Assembly (NCBI GenBank): GCA_964390805.1
Contig: CAYMKL010000024.1
Span: forward strand, 3,092-67,091
Length of the DNA stretch: 64,000 nucleotides
From: CAYMKL01 sp964390805
GTDB taxonomy: Bacteria; Chloroflexota; Anaerolineae; VGOG01
Direction: 5' to 3'
Below the pieces are notes generated by a model that was not told the DNA's origin, did not search any database, and worked only from the letters and a program-made list of their open reading frames with translations. This document shows positions 42,555 to 50,548 of the stretch, one piece after another. Each line of letters starts with the position of its first letter. Positions within the stretch are counted from its first letter, which is position 1. Both the position numbers and the translations under genes were made by a program.

Positions 42555-42673
42555 TAATGCGTTGATAATAGCGAGGTAACGAGTCAATAAGGGACGAGGC
42601 AACGAGTCAATGGAGGATTCCTCTCGCCCGTTGCCTCAGTGCCTCGTTGCCTCATCACCCGTTACTCGTTACT
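42555..42673. repeat. AACGAG tract forming a nested inverted repeat
   Basis: GGTAACGAG (about 42572-42580) pairs with CTCGTTAC (about 42666-42673), and GAGGCAACGAG pairs with CTCGTTGCCTC. Repeats on both strands thus fold into a large hairpin after the PorB stop. It may work as a terminator for the por operon. Confidence 0.6.
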
Positions 42674-43609
42674 TCATTTCTCCCCGCAGCGTTTGAGGAG
42701 CTTCTCCCACTCTTTGTCCACGTTGGCCTGTATCTCGTCAATGACATGCCTGAACTGTGGCTGGAAGAGGTGGCGGAAGCGTCCTTGCGTCTTCAGCCAC
42801 TCCTCGACAGGTAGCTTCTCCTTCGGCTTGTAGTTCAACTTCCACTGGCCATCTTCGACCTCGAACAGCGGCCAGTAGCACGTCTCCACCGCCAGGCGAC
42901 TGACTTCGAGTGTCTGCTCAGTGGCGTGCCGCCAGCCCCGATTGCACGACGATAGCACGTTGAGGAAAGCTGGACCGTTCGCGGCCACCCCTTTGCGCGT
43001 CTTCTGCATCACATCCTTCCAGCGATGGGGCGACGCCTGAGCTACGTAGGGGATATTGTGGGCCGCTGCGATGGCCGTCAGGTCTTTGCGGAACTGCTGC
43101 TTGCCCGGAATCACCTTGCCCGCTGGAGAAGTGGTGGTGTGCGCGCCGTAGGGCGTGGCGCTGGAACGCTGGATACCGGTATTCATGTAGGCCCCGTTGT
43201 CCAGGCAGACGTACATGAACTGATGTCCCCGTTCCAACGCGCCGGAAAGGGCCTGGAGGCCGATGTCGTAGGTGCCGCCATCGCCGGCAAAGGCCAGGAA
43301 CTTGACGTTCTCATCCTCGAGTCGCCCGCGCTTCACCAAGGCCCAGTAAGCGCTTTCGATGCCACTGATGGTGGAAGCGGCGTTCTCGAAAGCACTGTGG
43401 ATCCAGGGCACGCGCCAGGCGGTATAGGGATAGATGGTCGTCGCCACCTCCAGGCAGCCCGTGGCCGTGGCGATGACCACCGGTTCATCAATGGCCGCCA
43501 ATATCTGCCGCACAATGATGGACTCACCGCAGCCGGCGCAGAGGCGGTGCCCTGGCGCAAGCCTTTCCTCTCGTTGAGAAAGGTCTTTCAGTCTCAATCT
43601 CGTTGCCAT
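42674..43609 (-). CDS. porB: Pyruvate:ferredoxin oxidoreductase beta subunit
   Basis: A 311-aa TPP-binding subunit. The first cysteines for a 4Fe-4S cluster are in HRLCAGCGES, and the next is CLEVATT. TPP/Mg binding is AFAGDGGTYDIGLQALSGALERG with NGAYMNTGIQRS. The last cluster Cys is in SSCNRGW. ATG 43609 follows AGGAGTG. It is the last gene of the gamma-delta-alpha-beta operon. Related enzymes use 2-ketoisovalerate or 2-oxoglutarate; pyruvate is most likely from the motif set. Confidence 0.92.
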   Translation of the reverse strand: MATRLRLKDLSQREERLAPGHRLCAGCGESIIVRQILAAIDEPVVIATATGCLEVATTIYPYTAWRVPWIHSAFENAASTISGIESAYWALVKRGRLEDENVKFLAFAGDGGTYDIGLQALSGALERGHQFMYVCLDNGAYMNTGIQRSSATPYGAHTTTSPAGKVIPGKQQFRKDLTAIAAAHNIPYVAQASPHRWKDVMQKTRKGVAANGPAFLNVLSSCNRGWRHATEQTLEVSRLAVETCYWPLFEVEDGQWKLNYKPKEKLPVEEWLKTQGRFRHLFQPQFRHVIDEIQANVDKEWEKLLKRCGEK

Positions 43610-43619
43610 GTTTTCACTC

Positions 43620-44810
43620 CTATTCTCGCACGCCCAGATAAGTGACCAGCCGCTCCGCCTTGCCCGTATCGGCCATCTTGAGCGCGTCATGGAAGGCGGT
43701 CTTTATCTGCGAGGGCACGATGTCGCGCCCGCCCAGGCCAAAGACGTAATTCGCTACTGGGATGCGACCATTGCCATAGACCTGCAAGGCGGCCAGAAGC
43801 TCCAGGAAAAGCGGCCCAGCGTTGCCCATTGCCCCAAAGGAGATGGAGCGATCCATCACCGCAATGGCCTTCAGGTGCTTGAGCGCGTCCACTAACTCTT
43901 CCGCTGGGAAAGGCCGGAAGACTCGTGGCTTAAGCAGGCCCACCTTGAGCCCTTGCTCGCGCAGATTGTCCACAGCCGTCTTGGCTGTGCCTGCCGTGGA
44001 AGCCAGCACCACCAGGCCGACGTCGGCATCCTCCAGCTTGTAGGTCTCGAACAGGCCATAAGTGCGGCCAAACCTCTCACCGAACTCTCGGCCCACGTCA
44101 ATGATGACCTGCTTCACGTTCTCCATCGCCTCGACCTGCTGGCGCTTGTGCTCGAAATAATAATCGTAGAAGTCCAGCGGGCCGTAGGTGACGGGGTTAC
44201 GCCAATCCAGCAGCGGATAGGCCGGTTCGTACTCGCCGATGAAATCCTTCACTGCGTCGTCTTCATAGACCTCCACTCGCTCATAGCCGTGGCTGGTGAT
44301 GAAGCCGTCGTGCATGAACATCGCCGGCAACAGCACGTCCGGGTGCTCGCCGATGCGTAGGGCCTGGAAGGCATTGTCGTAGCTCTCCTGTGCGTTTTCG
44401 GCAAAGAGATGCACCCAGCCCGCATCGCGAGCGCCCATGCTGTCGGAATGATCGCAATGAATGTTGATCGGAGCCGAGAGGGCCCGGTTGACGATCAGCA
44501 TAGCGATGGGCAAACGGTTGCTGGCTGCCACGTAGAGGATCTCCCACATCAGCGCCATGCCTGCCGAGGCGGTGGCCGTCATGACGCGCGCCCCCGCCGC
44601 CGACGCGCCGACGCAGGCGCTCATGGCGCTGTGCTCGCTCTCCACCGTGACGAACTCGGTCTGCACCAGCCCATCGGCCACGAAATTCGAGAACGTCTGC
44701 ACCGTCGACGTCTGCGGCGTGATAGGATAGGCCGCCACCACGTCGGGGTCAATTTGCCGCATGGCCTCAGCGACAGCGCTGTTGCCGTCCAGTGCTTTGA
44801 ATTCGCTCAT
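43620..44810 (-). CDS. porA: Pyruvate:ferredoxin oxidoreductase alpha subunit
   Basis: A 396-aa subunit with the pyrimidine-binding and transketolase-C-like domains. Typical sequences are DVVAAYPITPQTSTVQ, VESEHSAMSACVGASAAGAR, TATASAGMALMWEIL, ALSAPINIHCDHSD and, at the C-terminus, VMDRSISFGAMG. It forms the heterotetramer with the gamma, delta and beta subunits encoded next to it. Confidence 0.94.
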   Translation of the reverse strand: MSEFKALDGNSAVAEAMRQIDPDVVAAYPITPQTSTVQTFSNFVADGLVQTEFVTVESEHSAMSACVGASAAGARVMTATASAGMALMWEILYVAASNRLPIAMLIVNRALSAPINIHCDHSDSMGARDAGWVHLFAENAQESYDNAFQALRIGEHPDVLLPAMFMHDGFITSHGYERVEVYEDDAVKDFIGEYEPAYPLLDWRNPVTYGPLDFYDYYFEHKRQQVEAMENVKQVIIDVGREFGERFGRTYGLFETYKLEDADVGLVVLASTAGTAKTAVDNLREQGLKVGLLKPRVFRPFPAEELVDALKHLKAIAVMDRSISFGAMGNAGPLFLELLAALQVYGNGRIPVANYVFGLGGRDIVPSQIKTAFHDALKMADTGKAERLVTYLGVRE

Positions 44811-44813
44811 TGC

Positions 44814-45128
44814 TCACTCTCCCTCCATTTCTACTGCCTGGCCCTCTTCGATCATGTCAATGCATTTGACCTTAGGTGGGCATACTTCGGCGCAGATGCC
44901 ACAGCCTTTGCAATGCACCAGGTCAATGTCTATCATCTTGCCGTCGTCTACGATAATGCTGGAATCGGGACACATGATCCAGCATTGCAGGCAGTGAATA
45001 CAGCGAGGCTCATCCCAGATTGGGCGGAAGGCTCGCCAGTTGCCGGTGGGATACTTGACGGCGTTGCCTGCCTCGACGATCATCCCCCCGATGGGAATGT
45101 CTTTCCAGCCGGTTCCATTATTAGCCAT
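44814..45128 (-). CDS. porD: Pyruvate:ferredoxin oxidoreductase delta subunit (2x[4Fe-4S])
   Basis: A 104-aa ferredoxin-like subunit that passes electrons from the TPP site to external ferredoxin. Two clusters are visible: CIHCLQCWIMCP and CKGCGICAEVCP. ATG 45128 follows AGGAGGG. The frame is open further upstream but overlaps porG, so that part is not used. Confidence 0.93.
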   Translation of the reverse strand: MANNGTGWKDIPIGGMIVEAGNAVKYPTGNWRAFRPIWDEPRCIHCLQCWIMCPDSSIIVDDGKMIDIDLVHCKGCGICAEVCPPKVKCIDMIEEGQAVEMEGE

Positions 45129-45129
45129 G

Positions 45130-45705
45130 TTATCCCTCCTGTACCTCTTCCACTGCGCGGCGCATGGCGCGCTCGTTGGCGTCAATGATGTCCTGTCGCA
45201 TCATCAACTTGGTAAACCGCTTGCGGGTCTGCGCCACCAGGTCGTCAATGTCGAAAAGCCCTGTGGCCCTGGCCAGGGCGCCGATCATCGGCGTGTTGGT
45301 GATCTCGCGGCCAAGCTCCTCGATGGCGATGTGACTGGCATCTACGGTAAACACCCGGCCGGTCTTAAAGCCCGTCACCGCTCGAATCTCCACCGGGGAT
45401 TTTGACGTGTTCACCAGGAGCACGCCGTTTTCTTTCAGGCCCTCGGTCACCGGAACCGTGCTCAACAACGTGGGATCGAGGACCAAAACGATGTCGGGGT
45501 CCTCGACCTGGCAGTGTAAGTCGATGGGCTCCGGGCTGAGGCGAGTGTAGGCCTTGATGGGTGCTCCCATGCGCTCAGGGCCGTAGTCGGGGAAGGCCTG
45601 GAAATATTGGCCCGTCCCCAGAGCGGTCTCGGCCAGCAGCTTGCCCGCTGTGACCACCCCTTGGCCGCCGCGGCCGTGCCAGCGAATTTCGGTAAGTTTG
45701 CTCAT
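45130..45705 (-). CDS. porG: Pyruvate:ferredoxin oxidoreductase gamma subunit
   Basis: A 191-aa subunit. The family start is EIRWHGRGGQGVVTAGKLLA, then FPDYGPERMGAPIKAYTR and the C-terminal NTPMIGALARATG. ATG 45705 follows GAGGAGG. It is the first gene of the operon, directly after a strong promoter and a dyad. Confidence 0.94.
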   Translation of the reverse strand: MSKLTEIRWHGRGGQGVVTAGKLLAETALGTGQYFQAFPDYGPERMGAPIKAYTRLSPEPIDLHCQVEDPDIVLVLDPTLLSTVPVTEGLKENGVLLVNTSKSPVEIRAVTGFKTGRVFTVDASHIAIEELGREITNTPMIGALARATGLFDIDDLVAQTRKRFTKLMMRQDIIDANERAMRRAVEEVQEG

Positions 45706-45732
45706 GCTTGAACCTCCTCGTTTCAGCAATAA

Positions 45733-45755
45733 GCAATTAGCGCCTCGCTAATTGC
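45733..45755 (-). promoter_or_regulatory. Perfect dyad in the por operon leader
   Basis: GCAATTAGCG and CGCTAATTGC are perfect 10-bp arms around a 3-nt centre, between the -10 box and the porG ribosome site. It is placed to act as an operator or leader hairpin. Confidence 0.55.
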
Positions 45756-45763
45756 CGGCCACT

Positions 45764-45792
45764 ATTTTAGCACTAATGGGCACCTTTGTCAA
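45764..45792 (-). promoter_or_regulatory. Sigma70-type promoter of the por operon
   Basis: On the minus strand TTGACA (45792-45787) and TAAAAT (45769-45764) have 17-bp spacing, about 60 bp before the porG ATG. Confidence 0.8.
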
Positions 45793-45883
45793 AGGGGCGT
45801 GGGCGGGGAATGGTCAGATCTTGAGGGAGACGGTCATTATGCTCCGAGAGCCGACCAGGGGTGAGCGGATTGCTGGAACAGCA

Positions 45884-45926
45884 ACCAAAAAGGGCCAGCA
45901 GAACTGAGATGCTGGCCCTTTTTGGT
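45884..45926 (-). terminator. Bidirectional terminator after the CDGSH gene
   Basis: ACCAAAAAGGGCCAGCA (45884-45900) pairs with TGCTGGCCCTTTTTGGT (45910-45926), a 17-bp perfect stem with A-run and T-run on its two sides. It ends the minus-strand CDGSH transcript. Confidence 0.88.
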
Positions 45927-45961
45927 ATGTTCCGCTTTGAGAGAGTCATGGTTAACGACTG

Positions 45962-46681
45962 TCAATCCTCCGCAATGCCCATCGTCCGATGCGTACCATC
46001 ACACAGAGGTTTGTCTGCTGAAAGCCCGCAGCGGCAAAGCGTGACCCGATTGCGCGTCTCAAAAGGCTGCCCGTCGGCTCGCTCAACAGGGATGTTACCG
46101 GTCACCCACAGGGGGCCGGCTATGGGGCCATCCGACGTGATCTCTGTTGTCACGGCAACCTGCCGCGGTAGATCGGGCTCAATGTCGTCCTCACCTTCTT
46201 CAATGCAATAGGTATATGAGCCAGATGGACAGCGTTCGATCATGGCCATGACCTGGGCCCGCACTTGGGTGTTTTCGGTGTCGGGGACCATCTCCTGGAT
46301 ATCGGTAATCCGATTCGCGCAGAAGCCCGATTTCATGCACAGGGACCAATCGCGCTTGACGACGATCTTCGTGCCACCTTCATAGACCACCTGGCGCTCC
46401 GCCGTCACACGGGTATCGGCCGACTCCGCACCGTCGAAGCCGATTTTGGCGTGCGTGCCGTCGCAGAACGGTCTTTTGCTGGATTGCCCACAGCGGCAGA
46501 GAGCGTATGTTTCTCTCGTTTCAATCGCCTCTCCTGTTTTCCACGTGAGTGGCTCACCATACTCGGAGACGACTTGTTCCTTGCGCACCAATGGAACATC
46601 ACCGCGAACGATGTACGGGCCGTTTTTCCGTATCACAATCGTTTTGCCGTTGTTGGTATCGCGTCTATTAGTCATTGCCAT
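45962..46681 (-). CDS. Double-CDGSH iron-sulfur protein with a central ferredoxin-like domain
   Basis: A 239-aa soluble protein. Two CDGSH-type 2Fe-2S sites are complete: LCRCGQSSKRPFCDGTH (about 61-77) and LCRCGLSADKPLCDGTH (about 212-228). Between them a Fer4_19-type segment carries CMKSGFC and a later MIERCPSGSY. ATG follows TAGGGAGTTG. Proteins of this kind are thought to handle electrons or iron-sulfur clusters, but the reaction is not established. The position beside por may be coincidental. Confidence 0.88.
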   Translation of the reverse strand: MAMTNRRDTNNGKTIVIRKNGPYIVRGDVPLVRKEQVVSEYGEPLTWKTGEAIETRETYALCRCGQSSKRPFCDGTHAKIGFDGAESADTRVTAERQVVYEGGTKIVVKRDWSLCMKSGFCANRITDIQEMVPDTENTQVRAQVMAMIERCPSGSYTYCIEEGEDDIEPDLPRQVAVTTEITSDGPIAGPLWVTGNIPVERADGQPFETRNRVTLCRCGLSADKPLCDGTHRTMGIAED

Positions 46682-46724
46682 GAATCAACTCCCTATCATT
46701 TGACACAATAGGGTTTTCCTTTCG

Positions 46725-46895
46725 ATGATGCTCGAGCAGCCCTTGGGCTACGACGACATTTTCGGCCACGCCCAGTTGCAAGCTCAGATCCACCCCCTTT
46801 GTGCCTTGACGAGAGCATCACCGTGGCTCTGTGCACCTTGCCCAACTTCCGACTGCCCGGCGATGTCTGGGCTGCAGGAATGTTCTATCAGGAGC
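46725..46895 (+). pseudogene. Remnant of an N-acylamino acid racemase / o-succinylbenzoate synthase gene
   Basis: The first part reads MLEQPLGYDDIFGHAQLQAQ, the enolase-superfamily EQPL..DD..HA.LQ segment. A one-base shift then restores LCLDESI, the next conserved element. Directly joined is TVALCTLPNFRLPGDVWA, which in intact proteins lies about 100 residues later. An internal deletion plus a frameshift therefore destroyed the gene. Both ends are missing as well. Confidence 0.75.
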
Positions 46896-46915
46896 GAGGT
46901 CTTCCAGGCCTAAAC

Positions 46916-46952
46916 TCCTCCCCCTCGCAGGAGAAGGTTGGGAGGGGCGGGT
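46916..46952. repeat. Palindromic dispersed repeat (CTCCCC...GGGGAG class)
   Basis: CTCCTCCCCCTCGCAGGAGA and AGGTTGGGAGGGGC form an imperfect hairpin and would encode SPSQEKVGRGG. It is of the same general kind as the LTPGPSP insert at 18441. It lies right after the racemase remnant. The rest of 46953-47136 shows no gene. Confidence 0.55.
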
Positions 46953-47136
46953 TTTTCAATGGGAGGCTCACCCTCCCTTAGCCCCCATATGCATCAAGTT
47001 AGGGATGGTGTTGTGCCTGCCAGGGCCACTTGATCTACTCGACGAATCACTGCTCAATTCGACAAGCTCCGCCAGCAGTGGCTGCCTCTCGCAGCCACGT
47101 CAACGGGGTGACTTCTGCGGAATGGCCATACCTAGT

Positions 47137-47565
47137 TTATTGGGAGTGTTTCTCTGGTTCGCGTAATTCGATATGGTCTCCATCCGGACCTTCTACAAAA
47201 GCCACGCGAGGCTGGTTAGAATCACCCGTTGGTGGTAGAAAAGGAAATTTCACGATTGACACTTTGTGCGCTTCAAGTCGTTCGATGACTGCATCCAAAT
47301 CGTCCACTATAAAAGCAATATGGCTGGGGCCAAAGCTGAATGAACTGTACTCACGTGCTTGATCTTCTGTACCTTTTTTCAAATTATTCAGTTCGATTAC
47401 TATCGAACCTGCATCTAGCCAAGTTATACGCCTCATGCCTTTGTAGTTAAACGGTTCTTTGATCACGGGTAGTCCTATGGCTTGGGTGTAGAATTGAAAT
47501 GCTGTCTCAAAATCGGATGTTTGAACACAGATATGGTGCACAGAACCAATCGGATTAGTATTCAT
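47137..47565 (-). CDS. VOC-family protein (glyoxalase/dioxygenase fold), copy 2
   Basis: A 142-aa vicinal-oxygen-chelate protein with two beta-alpha-beta modules. Candidate metal ligands are His10/11 (VHHICVQT), Glu58 (IVIELN), His82 (SHIAFIV) and Glu133 (HIELRE). It is a paralogue of the protein encoded at 50083-50532, sharing DFE.AF.FYT, KEPFN.K, PPT.DS.Q.R.AFVEG and IELRE. ATG follows AGGAGGAATA. It is the last gene of the oxidoreductase-VOC-CHAT operon. The substrate is unknown. Confidence 0.85.
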   Translation of the reverse strand: MNTNPIGSVHHICVQTSDFETAFQFYTQAIGLPVIKEPFNYKGMRRITWLDAGSIVIELNNLKKGTEDQAREYSSFSFGPSHIAFIVDDLDAVIERLEAHKVSIVKFPFLPPTGDSNQPRVAFVEGPDGDHIELREPEKHSQ

Positions 47566-47650
47566 CGAATATTCCTCCTGTCATTGTTTGCCAATCCAAA
47601 AACACTCTATCGAATGCTTTAAACTTCTGAGAATAACGGCTTTATCACCA

Positions 47651-50086
47651 TCAGAATACCTGACCATCTGCCGCACGCATATATAACACCGGCGTGGCAA
47701 ATTCGCGATTATCCAGACCCACTTCTTGTGATATGGCGTTTCGCGCCCACTGGGTAGCCCAGTCCACCGGCTTGCGAGCAGCGACGGCGGCATAGAAGTT
47801 CTCCAGGAAAATCTTGGCAGTGGTGATAAAAACCGTGTACTGCATGGCAACCACTGCGGGTATACCACATTGCACCAGTTTCGGCGCAATGCCCAGGAAA
47901 CCTTGCGGGGAGTCGCTCTTGGCGCTTTCGCAGGTCGCCAAGCTGATCAGCCCCAGGCGACTTGTGTATCCTAGGAACAGGTTGGCAAAGCCCTCATCAT
48001 CCAACAATTTCGTCGTGCTATCCTTATTCACCAGGGCCAAGTATCCCTTTCCGTTTCGATAGATGCCGTGACCGACAAACTGGATGATATCCGGCGATTG
48101 CCGCAACAGGGTGTTGCGAATTTCCTTCGAAGTAGCGCGCTTGACGGTCTGGAGCGTTATCTGTCCTTGAGCTATAGGTTTAGCTAGGGCTTGCTGAATG
48201 ATGGCTTCCCACTCGTCAGGATTGAGCGGGGTTTGATCAGAAGGATTGGCGATGATGGTGAGCAGATGAAGCGGTCCTTCCCGGTGGCGCACTCGCCCTG
48301 GCGGAAGTGGCAGGTTCAGATAGCGAGAAAGTGCTGTGTCAGGGTTGATAGCCATAAAATAACCGCCCTCGGTCCGGTAGATAAACTCTAGCGGTAGACT
48401 GGCAATTGGGTCTGCTTCAATCCGCAATCGCAACCGTATCTTGGCCTCGTGCACTCTGGCTACTGCTTCAGTCTGCCGGAAATGAGCATGGATAGGACCA
48501 GGGAAGAGCCAGTTATAGAACTCTTGTCCCAGTTGCTTGAGCAAGTCAGTGTTGGTCTGACGTCGGTCAATTAGGCTTAGCGTCAAGGTAACGGTGTTGG
48601 GTACCCGCACTGAAATATCTGCACTGGCTTGACCCTCGATTGAACTGGCTGTGGCGTGTCCATTCGGTGCAATACTCAGATCAAAATCAACATACTGCTC
48701 TGGTGATGGTTCGTCAACCCTATCTATTTCTTCTTCTGGTAGGAGTGGCTTGATTTTACGAATCTCTATTTCTAATCGATCGACGAATCTGTTAACCAGT
48801 TCTCTGGCCGACTCTGATAACTTAACCTCAAGAAAATGTTTAGCATCATCGCGATGACACTCCCAGGGGCCTAGAGCCTTCGGTCCCTGGTCAATTGCTT
48901 TCTCTAGCTCTTCCATAGGATTATGGATGACTACTGGTGTACCGTACGTTAATTCAATGACTTTACGTCCAAGAATACAAAGTGCTAAACTGAGAGAAGC
49001 CTCTCTATTTGTCTTGAGAGTTTTTTCGCACTTATCGCGTGCCTTTGCGAACATATCGGCCGCTTCCTGATAGTTGCCTCTACAGAGCTTTACAATTGCC
49101 AGCCTGGTATAGGGAGAATCCCAATCTTCGTCAGCCTTTTCCAAGGCGTCAATAGCCTTTTTAAACAAACGCTGGGCCTGATCATAGTCCCGTTTTTGAT
49201 ACCAATAATACCCATGGCTGAAATGAACATTGGCTACTACCCGATAGACAACTTCATCTCCGTGTTCAACCCATATTGTGTCTTTTGTTTTATCGGGTGG
49301 TGCTGATTTTGAAGATCTGACTGTTCCACTCGATACAGCCTCCATAGCTTTCTCTGCAACCTCTTCAGCTTTGGCATAGAATTCCTCGGCTCTTTCAAAA
49401 TTCTTTTGCTTTCGAAACACAACGGCTTTGGCACGCAGTATTACTGCTCTCAAGAGATGCTCGTCACAGATTGCTTCTGCGTCTTCATCAAAGGGACACG
49501 CACATTTTCTCTGAGTCAGCAGTCTTAGACCTTCGTCAAGATGTATGTGTGCTTGGTCGTATATGCCTAGTCTGCGTTCGCTTTGCCCGATGATGTATTG
49601 AGCCAAGCTACACCCCTCTCCTATGCCAAGCGCAATTCTACGTGCGTCCTTGTACTCCGCATCCGCGTGGAGCTTAACGGACAGAAGCAATGCTGAATAA
49701 TCTGGTCTTTCTAGAAGGGTACTTTTGCTAACTTGCGGCACCATGAACATGTGAGGGTGGCTGCTTTGTAAATTATGCTCAAGCAAACGCATTATGCGGT
49801 GATGGTGGGGATGTTTCAGACTGACTGCAGAATCCAGGACAGGAGAGCTACTTAGTCTTTTACCCAGCTCAGTAACCTCGTGAAGGTACAAACTCCCCTT
49901 TCTTGAGTTCTGAATGATTCCAAAGACACAATTTAAGAGTTGTGCCATTGTCTGCCGTGCCATCTCTGGTTGAGGCTTTCTCTCATAATTAGCCTCAAAC
50001 CATTCAACTATTTGATCCGCCCATCTAGATCTAGTAGCGTCTTTCCAACTTGACCAAGGAAAGGGAGTCACTTTTGCGCTTGTCAT
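47651..50086 (-). CDS. TPR-CHAT caspase-like protease
   Basis: An 811-aa protein. The N-terminal ~450 residues are alpha-helical with TPR-like repeats (YDQAHIHLDEGLRLL, NFERAEEFYAKAEEVAEKA, YDQAQRLFKKAIDALEKA). A middle beta-rich region (about 490-610) precedes the C-terminal CHAT domain (about 615-811). Its dyad is His673 in QFVGHGIY and Cys719 in LATCESAK, both present. Unlike the CHAT protein at 16855 it has no NTPase. ATG 50086 overlaps the VOC stop by 4 bp, so translation is coupled. Base use is A+T-rich. The target is unknown. Confidence 0.85.
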   Translation of the reverse strand: MTSAKVTPFPWSSWKDATRSRWADQIVEWFEANYERKPQPEMARQTMAQLLNCVFGIIQNSRKGSLYLHEVTELGKRLSSSPVLDSAVSLKHPHHHRIMRLLEHNLQSSHPHMFMVPQVSKSTLLERPDYSALLLSVKLHADAEYKDARRIALGIGEGCSLAQYIIGQSERRLGIYDQAHIHLDEGLRLLTQRKCACPFDEDAEAICDEHLLRAVILRAKAVVFRKQKNFERAEEFYAKAEEVAEKAMEAVSSGTVRSSKSAPPDKTKDTIWVEHGDEVVYRVVANVHFSHGYYWYQKRDYDQAQRLFKKAIDALEKADEDWDSPYTRLAIVKLCRGNYQEAADMFAKARDKCEKTLKTNREASLSLALCILGRKVIELTYGTPVVIHNPMEELEKAIDQGPKALGPWECHRDDAKHFLEVKLSESARELVNRFVDRLEIEIRKIKPLLPEEEIDRVDEPSPEQYVDFDLSIAPNGHATASSIEGQASADISVRVPNTVTLTLSLIDRRQTNTDLLKQLGQEFYNWLFPGPIHAHFRQTEAVARVHEAKIRLRLRIEADPIASLPLEFIYRTEGGYFMAINPDTALSRYLNLPLPPGRVRHREGPLHLLTIIANPSDQTPLNPDEWEAIIQQALAKPIAQGQITLQTVKRATSKEIRNTLLRQSPDIIQFVGHGIYRNGKGYLALVNKDSTTKLLDDEGFANLFLGYTSRLGLISLATCESAKSDSPQGFLGIAPKLVQCGIPAVVAMQYTVFITTAKIFLENFYAAVAARKPVDWATQWARNAISQEVGLDNREFATPVLYMRAADGQVF

Positions 50087-50532
50087 GTTTCCACCTCCAA
50101 GCTTCCATTACAGTATTGACGGGGGTGTTCTCTTAGCTCAATTTCCTCACCATCCACCCCTTCTACAAATGCAATGCGTGATTGGTGAGAATCATTGGTA
50201 GGCGGGAAGAATGGTTCTTTCAGAACTTCTACGTTATGTTCAGTCAAGCGCGCTATGATAGTATCTAGATTTTGTACCTCGAATGCAATATGATCAGCTC
50301 CTACCCGACGCCCATCATAGGGTTGAGGTTCTTTACCATCTTTAACACTGTAAAGCTCAATCATGATCCCGCCAGCGTCCAGCCATGCCAAGATACGCTT
50401 TTTGAAGTTGAAAGGCTCCTTCACAACCTGTAATCCCAAAAGCTCAGTATAGAAGCTGAAAGCCTTTTCAAAGTCAGCGGTTTGTATAGCTACATGGTGT
50501 ATATGTACTTGGATTGTTTGTTTCTGATTCAT
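50083..50532 (-). CDS. VOC-family protein (glyoxalase/dioxygenase fold), copy 1
   Basis: A 149-aa protein of the same kind as 47137-47565, with HHVAIQTADFEKAFSFYTEL, IMIELYSVKDG, DHIAFEVQNLDTI and GEEIELRE. All four candidate metal ligands (two His, two Glu) are kept. It starts after GTGAGGATTAACAG. Its stop overlaps the CHAT start (ATGA). The tight coupling suggests that VOC and protease are made in fixed ratio and act together. Confidence 0.85.
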   Translation of the reverse strand: MNQKQTIQVHIHHVAIQTADFEKAFSFYTELLGLQVVKEPFNFKKRILAWLDAGGIMIELYSVKDGKEPQPYDGRRVGADHIAFEVQNLDTIIARLTEHNVEVLKEPFFPPTNDSHQSRIAFVEGVDGEEIELREHPRQYCNGSLEVET

Positions 50533-50548
50533 CTGTTAATCCTCACTC

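Noticed and set aside
42674..45705. 2-oxoglutarate or ketoisovalerate oxidoreductase instead of pyruvate
   Set aside because: The four-subunit order and the alpha/beta motifs fit pyruvate enzymes best, though substrate cannot be proved from sequence.
46799..47166. Overlapping plus-strand open frames after the CDGSH gene
   Set aside because: They are made of the racemase remnant and a palindromic repeat, with no ribosome sites.
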